Assembly: GCA_946811695.1 (NCBI GenBank)
Contig: OX328125.1
Location: 43,458,709-43,522,708, forward strand
Direction: 5' to 3'
Length of the DNA: 64,000 nucleotides
Source: Gonocerus acuteangulatus
Lineage: Eukaryota; Arthropoda; Insecta; Hemiptera; Coreidae
This document shows positions 36,284 through 48,537 of the stretch, piece by piece; position 1 is the stretch's first letter; each line of letters starts with the position of its first letter. Under the pieces are notes generated by a model. The model searched no databases. It worked only from the letters and a program-made list of their open reading frames with translations, and was not told the DNA's origin. A program made the position numbers and the translations under genes.

Positions 36284-36980
36284 GGCTGCACCTACATTGG
36301 ACCCGTATTTTACCCGATCAGATCCGATCCGATTTCGTTTGATCGACAATGGCCAACAGCGGCCGACGTGAGTGCCTACATTGGTCTCGACCCGATCCGA
36401 TTCGATTTAATCACAGCTCGTCAGTAATGACCTCGTAGTGAAGTGAAAATGAGTGATTAAGTTAAGAAATACCACCTAATAAGCATAGAAACCTTCGATT
36501 AGGGTGAATGTTGGAGGTAAGAGAAGTATTGGTGTTTATATTTTAAAATGATTTATAAGAAAGGTAACTAGAAGGTTATAAGCATTGGAAGGTAATAAAT
36601 ATTGGAAGGTTATAGACATCTTTCCAAGCAATTTAATAAACAAGGGAAACAAAAAAACAAAAATGTGAATTGACAAAATTTTTCTAAATGTTATTTCCTT
36701 TGATATAAAAGAATATGCAGTGAAATCTGTTAAGATTTAGAACCTCTAGGCCTTTTTGAAACACTAAATGTGGGTTGGCGGCATTTAGCTTTGTCGGTCC
36801 GAAATCGGTCTAGAAACAAACTAGTTTGAATGGCCAAGAATCGGTGGCCGTTGGATTGGACCGGATTGAATCGGGTCGGGACCAATGTAGGCACCTCCAT
36901 TGATATGGATGTGTTTGTTTTTCTACCTACAGTCGGTGGTAATTGGATCGGATCGGAACGGGTCCAGTATAGGTGCACCC
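36284..36980. mobile_element. PIF/Harbinger-like non-autonomous element (697 bp)
   Basis: The ends are GGCTGCACCTACATTGGACC on the left and, reverse-complemented, GGGTGCACCTATACTGGACC on the right, with 19 of 22 terminal bases equal. A 3-bp TAA direct repeat flanks it (36281-36283, 36981-36983), which fits PIF/Harbinger. Each end carries a second, inner copy of the motif (GTGCCTACATTGGTC at 36391 on the left and its complement near 36890) followed by CCCGATYC words. These inner motifs could be extra transposase-binding sites. No transposase is encoded. It begins 29 bp from the T tract next to the LINE. Confidence 0.75.
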
Positions 36981-37019
36981 TAAGTATGTACCAAGTTTCG
37001 TTGCAAAGAAACAAATTAA

Positions 37020-37205
37020 TTTCCTTTGGTTTTAAATCGCGCCGATATTAGCGTCGGGACATTTATAGGCGACCATGGTGCAACGGGGATCTTTATCACC
37101 GGGTTCTGACAAGGAACAAATAGCCTGCTGCTGGCGGGAATCGAACCCCCATCTCCCGCATGAGAATCCAAGGCGTCAGCCACTAAACCCCAATGAGACC
37201 CTTTT
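37020..37205 (-). mobile_element. tRNA-derived SINE or tRNA pseudogene
   Basis: The minus strand has an exact box B GGTTCGATTCC (complement at 37137-37147). Upstream, GGGTTTAGTGGCTGACGCC is a box A-like segment. The anticodon and acceptor stems do not pair well, so it is not a working tRNA gene. About 100 nt of unrelated body follow to the left. Confidence 0.6.
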
Positions 37206-37971
37206 AGGCTTAATATCTCAATAATAATTGAACCGCTGTTGGCATATCATTCGCCTTGACCGGCTTTATTACTTACCTTACCTACAAATCTGTCATACTT
37301 AAAGAAATGTGGAAAACACTCAACTGTAAAAGTACGAGGAAATACTACTTCAAAACTTCTTGGAAGGATATTTCTCCTTTTAATTTCTAAGGAACTCTCT
37401 TCACAATTAAAACACACAATAATTTCTAAGAAGGAAAACATTCCCATCACGTTTCGTATATTCAAGGCTTCATGATAGACTTCGAAGAAGGCAGAACCAG
37501 TCCTTGCGGGAAGTCCCAGGTCTGGATGGCTTTGATCCTCGAAGCGAACCAAATACCCGAGTAACATTTAGGGAAGTTACGAAATGTCACCGGTTTCATC
37601 CTCGTATCCATTAATTCACACGAAGTCTCGGCAAAAGGTCGATCCCAAGCTTCATTCAGATATAGTTCAAAGGGGAACCTCTATTCATATCAGCTCATTC
37701 AGAGGGGTTTATTAAATTATATGTTGTAAAGCATTTACAAGGTAAACACAAATATATTTATTGCTACATAATTTGAATACTAATACTTCTCTGATGCTAT
37801 TATAAAGGTGATTTATTGATATTGTTGCCAATTATATTGCGCAAAGGGTTTAGAAAACATAGGTTCAAACAACATACCTAGGTGTGGTAGCTGATATTAG
37901 TAAACTAAACCATGAACCCTCTGAGGCAACATTATATCATCTTGTTGGGCTTTCAGCAAATGGTTTTTGAA
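37206..37971. other. Unassigned sequence
   Basis: A 106-codon open frame (37247-37567, minus) shows no recognisable domain. Nothing else seen. Confidence 0.4.
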
Positions 37972-38800
37972 AAAAATGCCGACTCGCAGGATCTGCGTCA
38001 TCTTAATGCGTTTCCTTAAAGATCTTATACAATTTTCTTGTTTTAATGAATTTTTTTTTTATTTATTAATTATAGGTGCTCCGACTGCCAGGGTAATTAG
38101 CACCTAAATTCGTGTTACTCCAAAAACAGCAACCAATAAAGAACTGAGGAAAAAAAGACACATAGAACGCTTAAAAGCAAAGAAATCAATAAATTCGAAG
38201 TTTTAAGTAGTTGGTCCTCCGACTAAGATCGTACCATTGAAACTTTCTTGAGAACCGTTTTTCTGGGGAAATGTAGTAGGCATACAAATAGTTACATTCT
38301 ATATGAAAACTAGTTTTATTCGCTTCTCTCAAAAACGGTTATAGAAATTGTCTTAAAAATGGTTTCAGTCGTTTCCTAACGTTAGAAAACCTATTGCCGA
38401 ACTAATTCCGAACAATATTTGAATGAAGTCAGGTATGTTTATACAATTTTTTTTTCAATACTTCTTTAACTCCAAATACGATAAAAAAGTTAATGTCTTG
38501 TTTCAGACGAATGACAAAGATCTGGAACAATGTTCAAATAAATCCATCGCTTCTAAGATCAAAAATTACTAATTTAATCGACTTTTTTGCAAAACGGTTA
38601 ATGATATCGCCTTAGAAATGGTTTCATATATTTTCCTACTTTAGAAAACCTATACAAAATGAATCTGGAAGCTTTTAAACGCAAAGCCTTAATTTAGGCG
38701 TATATTTCGTGCGAATTTCGCCGAGAAAAAGTTGTTCCCGTTGGCGTATTACACATTTAATTATACGGATTATTTTTGTACCAAATTACACTGAAATATG
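37972..38800 (-). repeat. (TA)n-family repeat, inverted copy without the microsatellite
   Basis: The left end, gactcgcaggatctgcgtcatctta (37988), matches the ends of the 27770-28377 element. The 38270-38720 part is the reverse complement of 25360-25520 (aaaacggtt, tatcgcctt, gcgaatttcgc). The copy is interrupted at 38051-38110 by a LINE 3' end. Confidence 0.6.
38051..38110 (-). mobile_element. Tiny I-type LINE 3' end
   Basis: The minus strand shows the 30-nt stem-loop (38104-38075, GGTGCT ... AGCACC), TATAATT and an A-rich tail. It is nearly identical to the 3' end of the full-length LINE, and little or nothing of the rest of the element is present. A TSD is not clear. Confidence 0.75.
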
Positions 38801-40099
38801 CATTTTGACTATAATAATGACTGCCTAGCGGGTGATTAAGACCTTGTCACATTAAAAAATAAATGTAAAACCAATGCTGGAGCTCAAAATTCGAATTCGT
38901 AATTTTTGAAAAAGTCAATATCTTTTTAATTTTGTGCTCTCCAATTAAAGGGAAAATACCAATAATATTTTTTGTTTATTACCTTAATAAACGAACATTC
39001 TAAAAAATTTTAAAAGTGTATAAATACGCTTTCTAAGCAGAACATGAATACAATTTGTACTGTATACTTTTTTTTGTTAAATGCTAAAATGAGAAATATA
39101 AATCAAAGTTTTCTAATCCTCTAAATTTCGCTTGAACAAAATATATTTTTATTCAAGTAGAAGGATGGGAAGGAGAATTATAAAAAAAAAGAAAAAAAAA
39201 AGAAAGAAAAAAGAAATAAAAAAAAAAAACTTTAGAGGGCTTAAATAATGGAGAAACTTTTCACTCGTTCTGATTTAGAGAAATATACATCGTAAATGTT
39301 TTTCGCCTTTTTCTCTTTTTGTTTTATTCGCCCCTCACGAGCACTCATATGTGAATCTATATCCAGCATTCAGTTTTTACATGCTAACATCGAATTCCGC
39401 TTTTTTAACGGGAAAATAGAGGTAAGTCAGTTGAAGCTCGCAAAAAAAAAAAAAAAAAAAAAAAAATGATTGGTCAGACCTAACAGAATTCAATAAAAAA
39501 AATAAAATGAAATAAATTGAAAATGATGAGAGAATCGAATAAATGTTTTCACAAATTCACTCTTTAGGACCTTAAAAGTTAACAAGTGCGTTCAATACAA
39601 GACAGATCACTATTTTTACGATTTTGAGATAACAGTTGATTTTAAAAGTTCAAAATGTCCTTTATATAGGTACTGGTAAAGAAAAGTATTTTCAAAACTC
39701 CATAGATCATGCTGTTTTTTAATGCTGAAGTGAAAACTTGGCTTCAAAATTATACATATATCTGTGAATTTTAACACTAAAGAAAACACATAAAAAATAA
39801 AAATTCCTTCAAAATAGATAATATAACATATAAACTTCTCAAATTCCTCAAAAACGTTCCTCTGTGACACTTTAAAGAAAATTACACAAATGTATAAAAT
39901 TAAACATGAGACTTGTTCTGTTTTTGGTTTTTTCTGAACAAATTGGTTTCAATGATGTGTCTTGTTTTGATTCTAGACGCCTCTTTAATCCGGCTTTTCT
40001 GCATAGTTGGGGAGCCTCAATAAATAAATGATATAACATATTTATTTATTTTATTTACACACCATTTAAGACTGCCGCAGCAGCCATTAACGAAAACCA
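38801..40099. other. Unassigned AT-rich sequence
   Basis: A-rich runs at 39181-39230 and 39441-39466. A segment ending gggagcctcaataaataaat (40009) looks like a LINE-type tail. No gene recognised. Confidence 0.4.
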
Positions 40100-41285
40100 A
40101 ACACATTCAATCAAATTACATAAGTATCTACCCAGCTGAATTACACGCCATACACTTAGCCCTTTCAAAACTACATAACACTGAAAACACAAATACAGAC
40201 TCACTTAGTTCTGTAAGCTCCCTTGATAATATTTACACTAACCATCCAATGATTAAACAGATATACGAACAATTACGTAGAGTCAACAATCACTCACTTA
40301 CACTATTATGACTACTCGGGCACGAGGATATCTGACTAAGTACATCAGTAGACAAACATGTAAAAGACGCAACGAATAAACTAATAACAGATCTTAGAGA
40401 TTGAAAAAATAACAGTGCAGGAGTTGTTTCATACATCATGCACAGACATAATAAATGTCTGGCAGCATTAATAGCTAAAACGGGCAATAAATTATTATAA
40501 ACTAGCCGTTACCCGGCGTACCATGCTACACCTACTTTCTGCGTATAGAAAAGCCTAAATAAATTAGACACCAAATAAGTATTATTAAAATGTAATAACA
40601 CGAATCTGTAACTGTTATGAACCCGTGGCCTCCCAACTGTGAGTCCTAGACGACTTTGACCTAACCTATAACACCCCCCGTATCAAGACATACATTTATA
40701 CCAAGTTTCGAAAAAATTGGTCTAACGGTGTGGATTTGTATAAGGGACAAACATACAGACAGACAGCTGGTAGATTTTTTTTGACTTAGCCTACGGCACT
40801 CCCCAGATTAAGATCTACATGTGTACCGAGTTTAGTCGAAATCGGACGAACGGTGTGGATTTGTATAAGGGACAAACATACAGACAGACAGCTGGTAGAC
40901 GTTTTTGACTTAGCCTACAACACTCCCCAGATTAAGATCTACATGTGTACCGAGTTTAGTCGAAATCGGACGAACGGTGTGGATTTGTATAAGGGACAAA
41001 CATACAGACAGACAGCTGGTAGATTTTTTTTGACTTAGCCTGCGGCACTCCTCAGATTAAGATCTACATGTGTACCGAGTTTAGTCGAAATCGGACGAAC
41101 GGTGTAGATTTGTATAAGGAACAAACAAACAGAAAAACAGACAGACACGTGATTTTTATATATATAGATTAAGATCAAAGTAAAAGTTTAGACTAACGAA
41201 AAATAAACTTAGGCAAAAAAAAAACCAAGTAGTACTGACCAGACTTCGCATGGGACACTCATTACTTACACATAACTACATAAAT
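40100..41285 (+). pseudogene. Decayed LINE RNase H region, split by a Helitron
   Basis: From 40123, plus-strand translation gives SIYPAELHAIHLALSKLH then TDSLSSVSSLDN and, after a stop, LLGHEDI, with VDKHVKDATNK further on. These are the RNase H blocks E, D and the final (PGH...D) block of a LINE ORF2. Two stops lie at about 40308 and 40332. The sequence is cut at 40501 by the 667-bp Helitron. From 41169 it resumes and reads VVLTRLRMGHSLLTHNY (about 41229-41280), the conserved LINE C-terminus. After 41285 it runs into another dispersed repeat. Confidence 0.75.
40502..41168 (-). mobile_element. Non-autonomous Helitron (667 bp)
   Basis: The minus strand starts TCTATATATATAAAAATCAC (41168) and ends CCGGGTAACGGCTAG (40502). 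It is flanked by A on the 5' side and T on the 3' side, as Helitrons insert between A and T. A hairpin GGTGT...ACGCC precedes the CTAG end. The interior has three tandem units of about 124 bp (tgacttagcctac at 40782, 40906, 41031). No Rep/helicase is encoded. It sits inside the LINE remnant at 40100-41285. Confidence 0.88.
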
Positions 41286-41999
41286 ATCTTGAAGACGGTT
41301 TCAAATCGCGGTGACTGAAAGTTAAATACTAAAAATCACCATAAACTTACTTCGAAAAAAGCCCTAATGCAAATTTCAGTAAGATAATCTCAGGAAAAGA
41401 AATGGGTACTTAAAATTTCAAGAGAGTTTCAGGTGCCATTCACATCTTTATCAATCTATTTTTCTTCAATTTCTAACTTCATTTAACAGTAAACTGAGTA
41501 TGAAAGTATAGGAATTTATTAAAATTGATAATACAAATGTTTAACACGTTTTTTGTGTGTAGCTTTGCAGGAAATTCAGTAGGAAAGAAAATCGGCTTCA
41601 CTCGTATACTGCCAACAAATCAGTTATTTTTGTAATAATTAATAAACTAGAAGCATTTTGTAAATTTGGCATCGAAACCCTGAACATGACTTAAATTTTC
41701 TCTCAAATTGACTCGACTTACTGACAAGACACGTAGCCCATACATCGACACACTTCTCAAAAAAAGAAACATTTATAGTCCAAACTGTAAATATTTTATT
41801 AAATTTACTTCGCCTATTTGATATTCCTGTTTTTAATTATTTATTAGTTTGTCCTCTGTATTTATTAGTTTGTGCTTCTTCTGAAAAATTAAAAATAAAT
41901 AAAGAATAAATTTATTTTTAATTTTTTGTTATTTATTTATTTGTATTATATTATTTATTTTAATTTTTAAGTCCATTTATTATTAACTAAGAATTTTAG
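41286..41999. other. Dispersed-repeat fragment and unassigned sequence
   Basis: 41280-41470 resembles 27890-28060 (atatcttgaagacggttt, aaatttcagtaagataatctc). The rest is AT-rich without features. Confidence 0.45.
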
Positions 42000-42165
42000 G
42001 ACGGGTTATCTATAAGTGACCACACTCTTCTAGCCAGGAGAGCATTGATGCCTTTTATTTTTTCTAAATAAAAGCCACCATCCCATAGTGAGAATCGAAC
42101 CCACTACCCTTTGGCACGGAGTGTTAAGTGCTTATGTATTAACACTCACGGCCACCGGGCCTCCA
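42000..42165 (-). mobile_element. tRNA-derived SINE, family 1
   Basis: Minus-strand head cggtggccgtgagtgtta, a box B with one change from consensus (GGTTCGATTCT), body and gacggg tail sequence as in the other family copies. The TSD is not resolvable in the AT-rich flanks. Confidence 0.8.
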
Positions 42166-42916
42166 AAATTATTTTATTTTATTAAATTGTTTTCATTTTT
42201 TTTTCTAATCTTTGAGCTTATTTTTTAAATTGGGACAGACTGTTTTTAACAACACAATCATCTATCAGGTGTATGTTGACGCAATAAGTAAATAGGATAT
42301 CTTCCTTATGGAGCCAACAATCAAACGGTACCAACAACACAGCTACTACCCACTCGAAAAGTTATTTCCGCGGAATGTCACTCGAACAAGTTCTAATACC
42401 AAAGGACAAGTTCAAGGGCTGAACCAATTAGCGAGTGGCAGCTCGTAGGCTTTTATGATCCAGTAGAACAGGAAACTAATCTAAAAGTTGACAGAGTCCT
42501 CAAACCGGTACGGCCAATTCTCGTCAAGATCCAGTAGCAAGAAAGGCGGGAGAACGTGCAAAGAAATTCACAAGAGACCGTGCTTGTAGTGTAGTTTAGT
42601 TTCTTAACTCGAGAAAAGAAGAAGCGCTGTCTGACACATAATAATATCTCTCTTCTTGTAACTCACAGAAGTGCCAATATGGAGGAAGTAGTCCTATGTT
42701 CAAAATCTTCACTCCTACTTAACATATAAAATATCTTTTTACTAGGTATAAAAAGCTTTTCAGCAGCTGCATTTCATCTGCAAACAAAAATAAGCTTAAA
42801 CCTCATTTTTATGATAGAATTGAACTCCTATTCAGAATGAAAATTGATTGGATAGGAAACTCAAGAAATACTAGTACATGAAGAAGTTCTTCATCTCACA
42901 CTTCCAATTCCCCTAA
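42166..42916. other. Unassigned sequence
   Basis: No gene or repeat recognised. Moderately GC-richer at 42470-42600. Confidence 0.4.
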
Positions 42917-44004
42917 TCTACTATATATTTGTCAAATACCACTCACTCACTCACTCATCTATCAACGCCCAGCCCAAACCGCTCGACAGAAAATTTTGAA
43001 ATTATGCATGGACACTCCCTATATAACGTAGGCGCTCGCTAAGAAAGGATTTTTTGATATTCGTATATTTAAGCGACGATAAAGAACAGCTGTTACCTTA
43101 CATTATCTATCTCATAGTTTTATTTCTAATTGAGGTTAATTTCAACTATGATGGCAGACCTTGAATTACTAGAAATTAACTGTCCCTCATAGAGTTTTAA
43201 TTGCGTTTCTTTTCTGTCTGTCCCCGTCAGATAGGCTTGCCATATTTTTGGAGAGTTAAACCGAGACACATTAATATGGGATGGGCATACCAGGGGGGGT
43301 TGGGAATAAATACAGTACAAATTATAAGCAAAATGGTGAGTTTTAAGCCTAGAAAGTAACGGGTAGGGGGGATCCTGAACTGTTAGTCTACCCAAACCTT
43401 AAAAATAAGAACGGAACTTTTTTTGCTACTTGATTTTCTTAAAAAAATTTCTCAGCCAAATAGTAGTGTCTGGCTGCTGGCAGCGCTGTGCAGGTAGTTC
43501 CAGCGTTTTACAGTTAGATTACTTCTCATATCTTTGACACTGTGAGCAGTAGTAAAAATGATGATTGTAGAAAAGTAACCGATTTATAAAAGATTCTTAT
43601 AAACATGAATTCATTACTTTTTACATCTTACAGCCTTTTCCGGGACATTGATAAAACCGGGCGGGACACCGAAACAATTGTAAAATACCGGGACAGTCCC
43701 GGTCAAACCGTGATGTATGGTAAGCCTATCCTTAGAGTTTTCTAGGTGAGGCAATTATATCCGGAACCCTTGCACAGCCTCCTCGCCTATAACCTTGGTA
43801 ATATAATGGGTGTTTCCAAATAACTTTTTGGAAACATAAACTTTTAAATTTTAACGCCCATTGAATAACATATAGTATGACGGGAACCGTGCTATAATAA
43901 ACTGCACAGAATTGTATAGTAACGTAATTTTAATGAAACATTATTTAACGCAATAAAATAAATAACTACTTATCTGCCGTGACGAAGCACGGGTATTCAG
44001 CTAG
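42917..44004 (+). mobile_element. Non-autonomous Helitron (1088 bp)
   Basis: Starts TCTACTATATATTTGTC after an A. Ends with a perfect hairpin CCGTG-acgaag-CACGG, then gtattcag and CTAG before a T (44005). The first 180 bp (ctcactcactcactcatct, gcatggacactccctat, gctaagaaaggatttttt) are typical of Helitron families in insects. No Rep/helicase. A separate inverted-repeat element is nested at 43231-43729. Confidence 0.75.
43231..43729. mobile_element. Inverted-repeat element nested in Helitron
   Basis: ataggcttgccata at 43231-43244 and tatggtaagcctat at 43716-43729 are inverted with one mismatch. The right half has ccgggacagtcccgg-type palindromes. It is probably a small hAT-like DNA element; the TSD is unclear. 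It encodes no transposase. Confidence 0.5.
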
Positions 44005-44030
44005 TATATTATATATTAAAGTTCCAATGA

Positions 44031-44250
44031 AGGCAATATATCGTTGATACAAAAGCAAACTAACGAATATGAAAATCACCACTTTTCAGAGTGGAAAAGT
44101 ATTTCAGAGTGGAATACTTTCCCTTTAATAGAGTGAAATCAGATTGAAGAATTTGCCGTACACAAGTCCAGCAGAAATTAGTAAAGATTGACAATGAAAG
44201 ACGCATTTTTTCATATTCGTTAGTTTGCTTTTGTATCGACGATATAAGGA
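44031..44250. repeat. Foldback repeat, 40-bp arms
   Basis: caaaagcaaactaacgaata (from 44052) pairs with its complement at about 44211-44230. The arms extend to roughly 44031 and 44250 with few mismatches. The interior (tttcagagtgg words, gtccagcagaaattagt) is similar to 51020-51180, so this is a repeat family. Confidence 0.65.
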
Positions 44251-44324
44251 ATTTTTATTCTTAGGCTTCGAAATCTTACCAGATATAACCAGTATATTAA
44301 AACACGCTTAAACAAATTTGGGCA

Positions 44325-44700
44325 ACAACCGACCCGCGGGCCGGATCCGGCCCACTGTAAGATTTAATCCGGCCCCTAAGACAATTTGAAAGACCCAATT
44401 AAAAAAAAAATTATAATAATAATATTTCGCCACTTACTCACAATCACTCCCAATGAGGAAGATTGAGTGAGATAGGGTTTATAGCTTGCTTCTGCGGAAT
44501 CAAGTGAGCGAGCAAGCCGAATGCCTCATTGATTTCGTGTCGCCATTTAACTTTCGTAGTTTGTAATAATTCCAAATTTCATAATTTAATTATAATGTTG
44601 GGCCTATTTTTTTCATTATTTTTTTTTTCTAGCTATTGCTAAAAATGATGAACACAACTTTAAAATCCTTCCGCACGGCCCGCGAACGTATTTTTACACT
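44325..44700. mobile_element. Possible hAT-like fragment
   Basis: A 16-bp perfect palindrome gggccggatccggccc (44338-44353) follows gggcaacaaccgacccgc. It matches the style of hAT termini that read GGTCGGCAACC...GGCCC. A cggcccgcgaacg block at 44686 may belong to the other end. No TSD or complete TIR found. Confidence 0.35.
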
Positions 44701-46142
44701 AAAGTTTCGCCCACAACATATCTGCGCTAAAATTACGCCTTTCCAGGAAGTATAAGATATTTTTTAGCATGTCCACAAGAGTTAATGATTAATCGATTAT
44801 TAATGTGTTTATTTGGAACTAGTGCACAGAGTTGAATTTGTGTTCAGTTTGTTTGGAATAATTTTCCCAAACAGCCGTGCATGTGTAATTGATAATTTAT
44901 GCACTCCCAGCTTTTGGCATGACTTTACTCACTATAAATACACAATTCTAAAGCCACGCGTCCAACGCGCTTAACACGAAGGCTAATATTTACCAGAAAC
45001 AACCGATATTCTTGGAATCAATCAATGATTCTGAAATCATTAACTAGATATATTAATGTACTTGTTGTAATGTATAGTCTTAGATTCTTATTTCAATGCT
45101 GTAAACAGAACATAAGTGGTAAAAACATTAATAACTTTTGGAAAAATGTAAATTGTATACGAATTATGTAACTTTTTTATGTCGAAGAATGGATTTTATT
45201 TTTAGTATGTTTCTGTTTTTTATGCGTCCTATAGGGACATGTATTAGTTTAATAATTACCACCGTATCAGACTAGGGAAATTTTTGACGAAATAATGGAT
45301 TCTGGTTCTCATATTAATGGTTTCCAATTATTTTTGTAGCCACAATTATTCGGCTGTGATCCATTTGGTTTCAATTGAAACCTTAATTTTACGCCTTCAA
45401 ATTAATTGAAAAAAAATATGTAATTGGAGACCGAGGATTTCTATTTGGTTTGACCTTAATTTTGAGCCCTTAAAAAAAATAAAATAAACTAGAGGCATGT
45501 TCATTAGTAGAAAAATCAGATACAGACTCCTTTTACGGTTACACAAAAAATATACTACATTTCTTTTATTTCATTATAAAATATTAAAATAAAATTCACT
45601 TTAGAACCGTAATATATAAAAATATAAACCCATGAATTTCAAGAAGATAAATGAAGTTCATCCTTCCACAATTAATTTATTGAAAGGATAAACTCTTTGA
45701 GAAGATGAATTGTAATAGGTACTTATTTTTTTTATATAGTTAAAAAATAATACTATAATTATTAACTATTATTTTAGAATAATTTTGATAGATACATATA
45801 TATATAAATGTTATAGACAACATGTAGGAATATCAGATTTAATTTTAATATTTCACTAAGGACAAAAGCTTCCTAAGTCTATTTTTAAACATCAAACTAT
45901 CTATATTAAACAGCTGATTGGCAGCGGCCATATTTATTTTATTTGCCTCGACGTCGCTCTACACTTGCAATTTCGTTCTATGTCAAATAGTATGTAACAA
46001 TAAAAATAGACCCTGAATGGGCGTCAGATGACTTGAAACATGAAGAGGGTAAAATAAAAAGGTTAGTAAGAAATTTATTTGTTTTTTAGTAAATGATTGT
46101 CTGCCATTTTCAACATAAATCATTGATCAAAGGCCGCAGATT
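44701..46142. other. Unassigned AT-rich sequence
   Basis: No gene recognised. At 46011-46050 a CTGAATGGGCGTCAGATGAC ... GAAACATG motif resembles the hammerhead-like motif family but lacks the exact core. Confidence 0.4.
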
Positions 46143-47379
46143 TTAGCACTTTCCTCCGAAGGAAAGTAGCTATTGAGGTTGGACTCATGACGGAATTTTT
46201 GAAAAATTTCTTCAAATCTTTATCGATCCTACCTAGTAGACACCGAAAATGACCCCCGTTAAAATTTATATATATCTATATATATATATATATATATGCA
46301 TATATATATATATATATATATGTGTCTGTTAACACGATAGCGGCCAGAGTTTTTGTTTTTTCGTCACGAAACTTGGTATATAGCATTCAATTAGCAAACG
46401 ATTGAACGAGTTCGTTAACCACCAAAGTCGGTCCACCGGAAGGGGGGGTTTACCCCGAACCCAAAACACTAATTTGACTATGTCAGCCGTAATATTTGTT
46501 ATATTTCAACGAAACTTGGTATTCGTAGTGGTAATATAGAGAGAAAAGTGAGATATAAAAACGAACTAAATCGGTTCATTAGAAGGGGGGGTTTACTCCG
46601 GACCCACAATACCAATTCGCCACTACCAGCCGTGATTTTTGGTATATTTCAACGGAACTCGGTATTCGTAGTGGTAATCCACAGGTAAATAACTGTTGTA
46701 AAAATAAACTAAATCGGTTCATTAGGAGGGGGGGTTTACTCCGGACCCACAATACCAATTCACCACTACCAGCAGTGATTTTTGGTATATTTCGACGAAA
46801 CTCGGCATTCGTAGTGGTAATCTACAGGTAAATATGTGTTGTAAAAATAAACTAAATCGGTTCATTAGAAGGGGGGTTTACTCCTGACCCAAATTCTTAA
46901 TATACTCATACCGGTCGTAATTTCTGCTGTATTGTAACGAAACGCGGTATACGTCGTGGGTAACTCATGAGAAAGAAGTGTTGTAGAAATGAGCTGAATC
47001 GGTCAATCGGAAAGCGGGGGTTTAATTTGTAATATATTTCAATAGAAAAGCCCGTCAGACGTAGGTTCACAAAGCCGCCGCAAGGAGCGCTTTCTACTAC
47101 TAGAGTGACTGTATCCTGTTCCTGCGTTAGATCAAAATACGATAATATGAGGTTTTTTGTATTTATTACGAAGTGTAATAGGTACCATGTGTAAACATAA
47201 CTCTGGAAGCAAATTATTAATTGATCAGTTACTCATTACAAATTTAAAAGAGAACTATTCATGTTTTTATTTTATTTATGTAGGATATTTTAAGCAAATT
47301 GTTCTGGAAAGCAATCTACACTACCCCAATTCTGAGGAAAGTGCTTAGTTATGCAGCTCCTGCGTGACGGACTTTTTAT
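46143..47379 (+). repeat. (TA)n-associated dispersed repeat, copy B
   Basis: Same structure as copy A (18723). The agcactttcctcc left end, a (TA)n tract broken by one gc (46270-46320), four internal units of about 145 bp separated by G runs, and the right end gaggaaagtgcttagttatg then gacggactttt are all present. It is very similar to copy C 1 kb away. Confidence 0.85.
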
Positions 47380-48340
47380 AATATTATTTTTGGTATGAAG
47401 ATGTTAATTTATCCGGAGGTAAATAGATAAAGCCATTGGAGAGGAAACCGTTGACCGCTGGGATTGCAAAATTATATATGTCGGGGTCATATGTATACAA
47501 TAAAAGAATTTTCTTCAACAACAATTATAGTTTTATTAAGATACCAAACGACACAACCACAATATCTCCCTTTCGTAAATAGGGAAAGATTGAACGGGGT
47601 ATGGTCCTAGAATTATGTACTAATACTGTTTAAATTTAATCTTTTATCTGGCAGAAATAGGGCTTGAATCTCTAATAAAAGTTCTAAAGCTTGAACTAAC
47701 TTGCCGATTCATAGACGAGATAAACATCTCGCCCTCATTATGGCGGATAAACAAACGATGTACGGAGAATGCATTTTAGATATCCTAAACAATAGTTTCT
47801 TTGTGATCAATTGGAAAGTGGCTCGATCATGTCTCCATTGAATGGGCCACCAATGCGGCCTCTATGCTTGCGAACATTGTGAAAGTTCAGTTTATGTCGA
47901 GATAATATAAAAGAGAGACGAGCCTATTGTTGTACCATGCGCTACTCCTCGCTTCTTCGCCGCTACAATAAGGAGTTCCTCTACATTTCCTTTCAATATT
48001 TGTATCATTTGTAAAAGATATTTAGAGCATGGAAAATTCATATCTCGCTGAATCATTCGCTGAAGGTTTTGTACCCTTTATTACAACCTTTCTTTGCTGG
48101 CCTTTAAGTTTAAGTATTCTCAATTGATTTTGTACTTATACTAATAATTTTCATAAAAGGCTGTGCTAAAACCACCTATTCATGCCAAAGTTCCTTGAAA
48201 TAGTCCACGAATGTTAACTTATTCAATGTTAAGTGATCACTGAGGTACTTTTGTGAATAATTTATTTTTCACTGATTTCTGACGTTGCTTTATTTGAACT
48301 CAGTGTCTAGTCATTGACTCCGCACTTCCGAGATAATTAG
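47380..48340. other. Spacer between repeats B and C
   Basis: 47430-47555 resembles part of the 680-bp unit at 3 kb (gagaggaaaccgttgacc, tagttttattaagatacca). At 47906-47913 TATAAAAG stands about 30 bp before a CA-containing start-like site, but no downstream coding exon is visible. Confidence 0.4.
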
Positions 48341-48460
48341 CAATTTCCTCCGAAGGAAAGTAGCTATTGAGGTTGGACTCATGACGGAATTTTTGAAAAA
48401 TTTCTTCAAATCTTTATCGATCCTACCTAGTAGACACCGAAAATGACCCCCGTTAAAATT

Positions 48461-48537
<77 letters not shown>

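Noticed and set aside
37110..37205. Functional tRNA gene
   Set aside because: Box B is perfect, but the anticodon and acceptor stems do not form. Treated as SINE or pseudogene.
47906..47913. TATAAAAG as a core promoter
   Set aside because: A single match in AT-rich DNA with no exon or start signal downstream.
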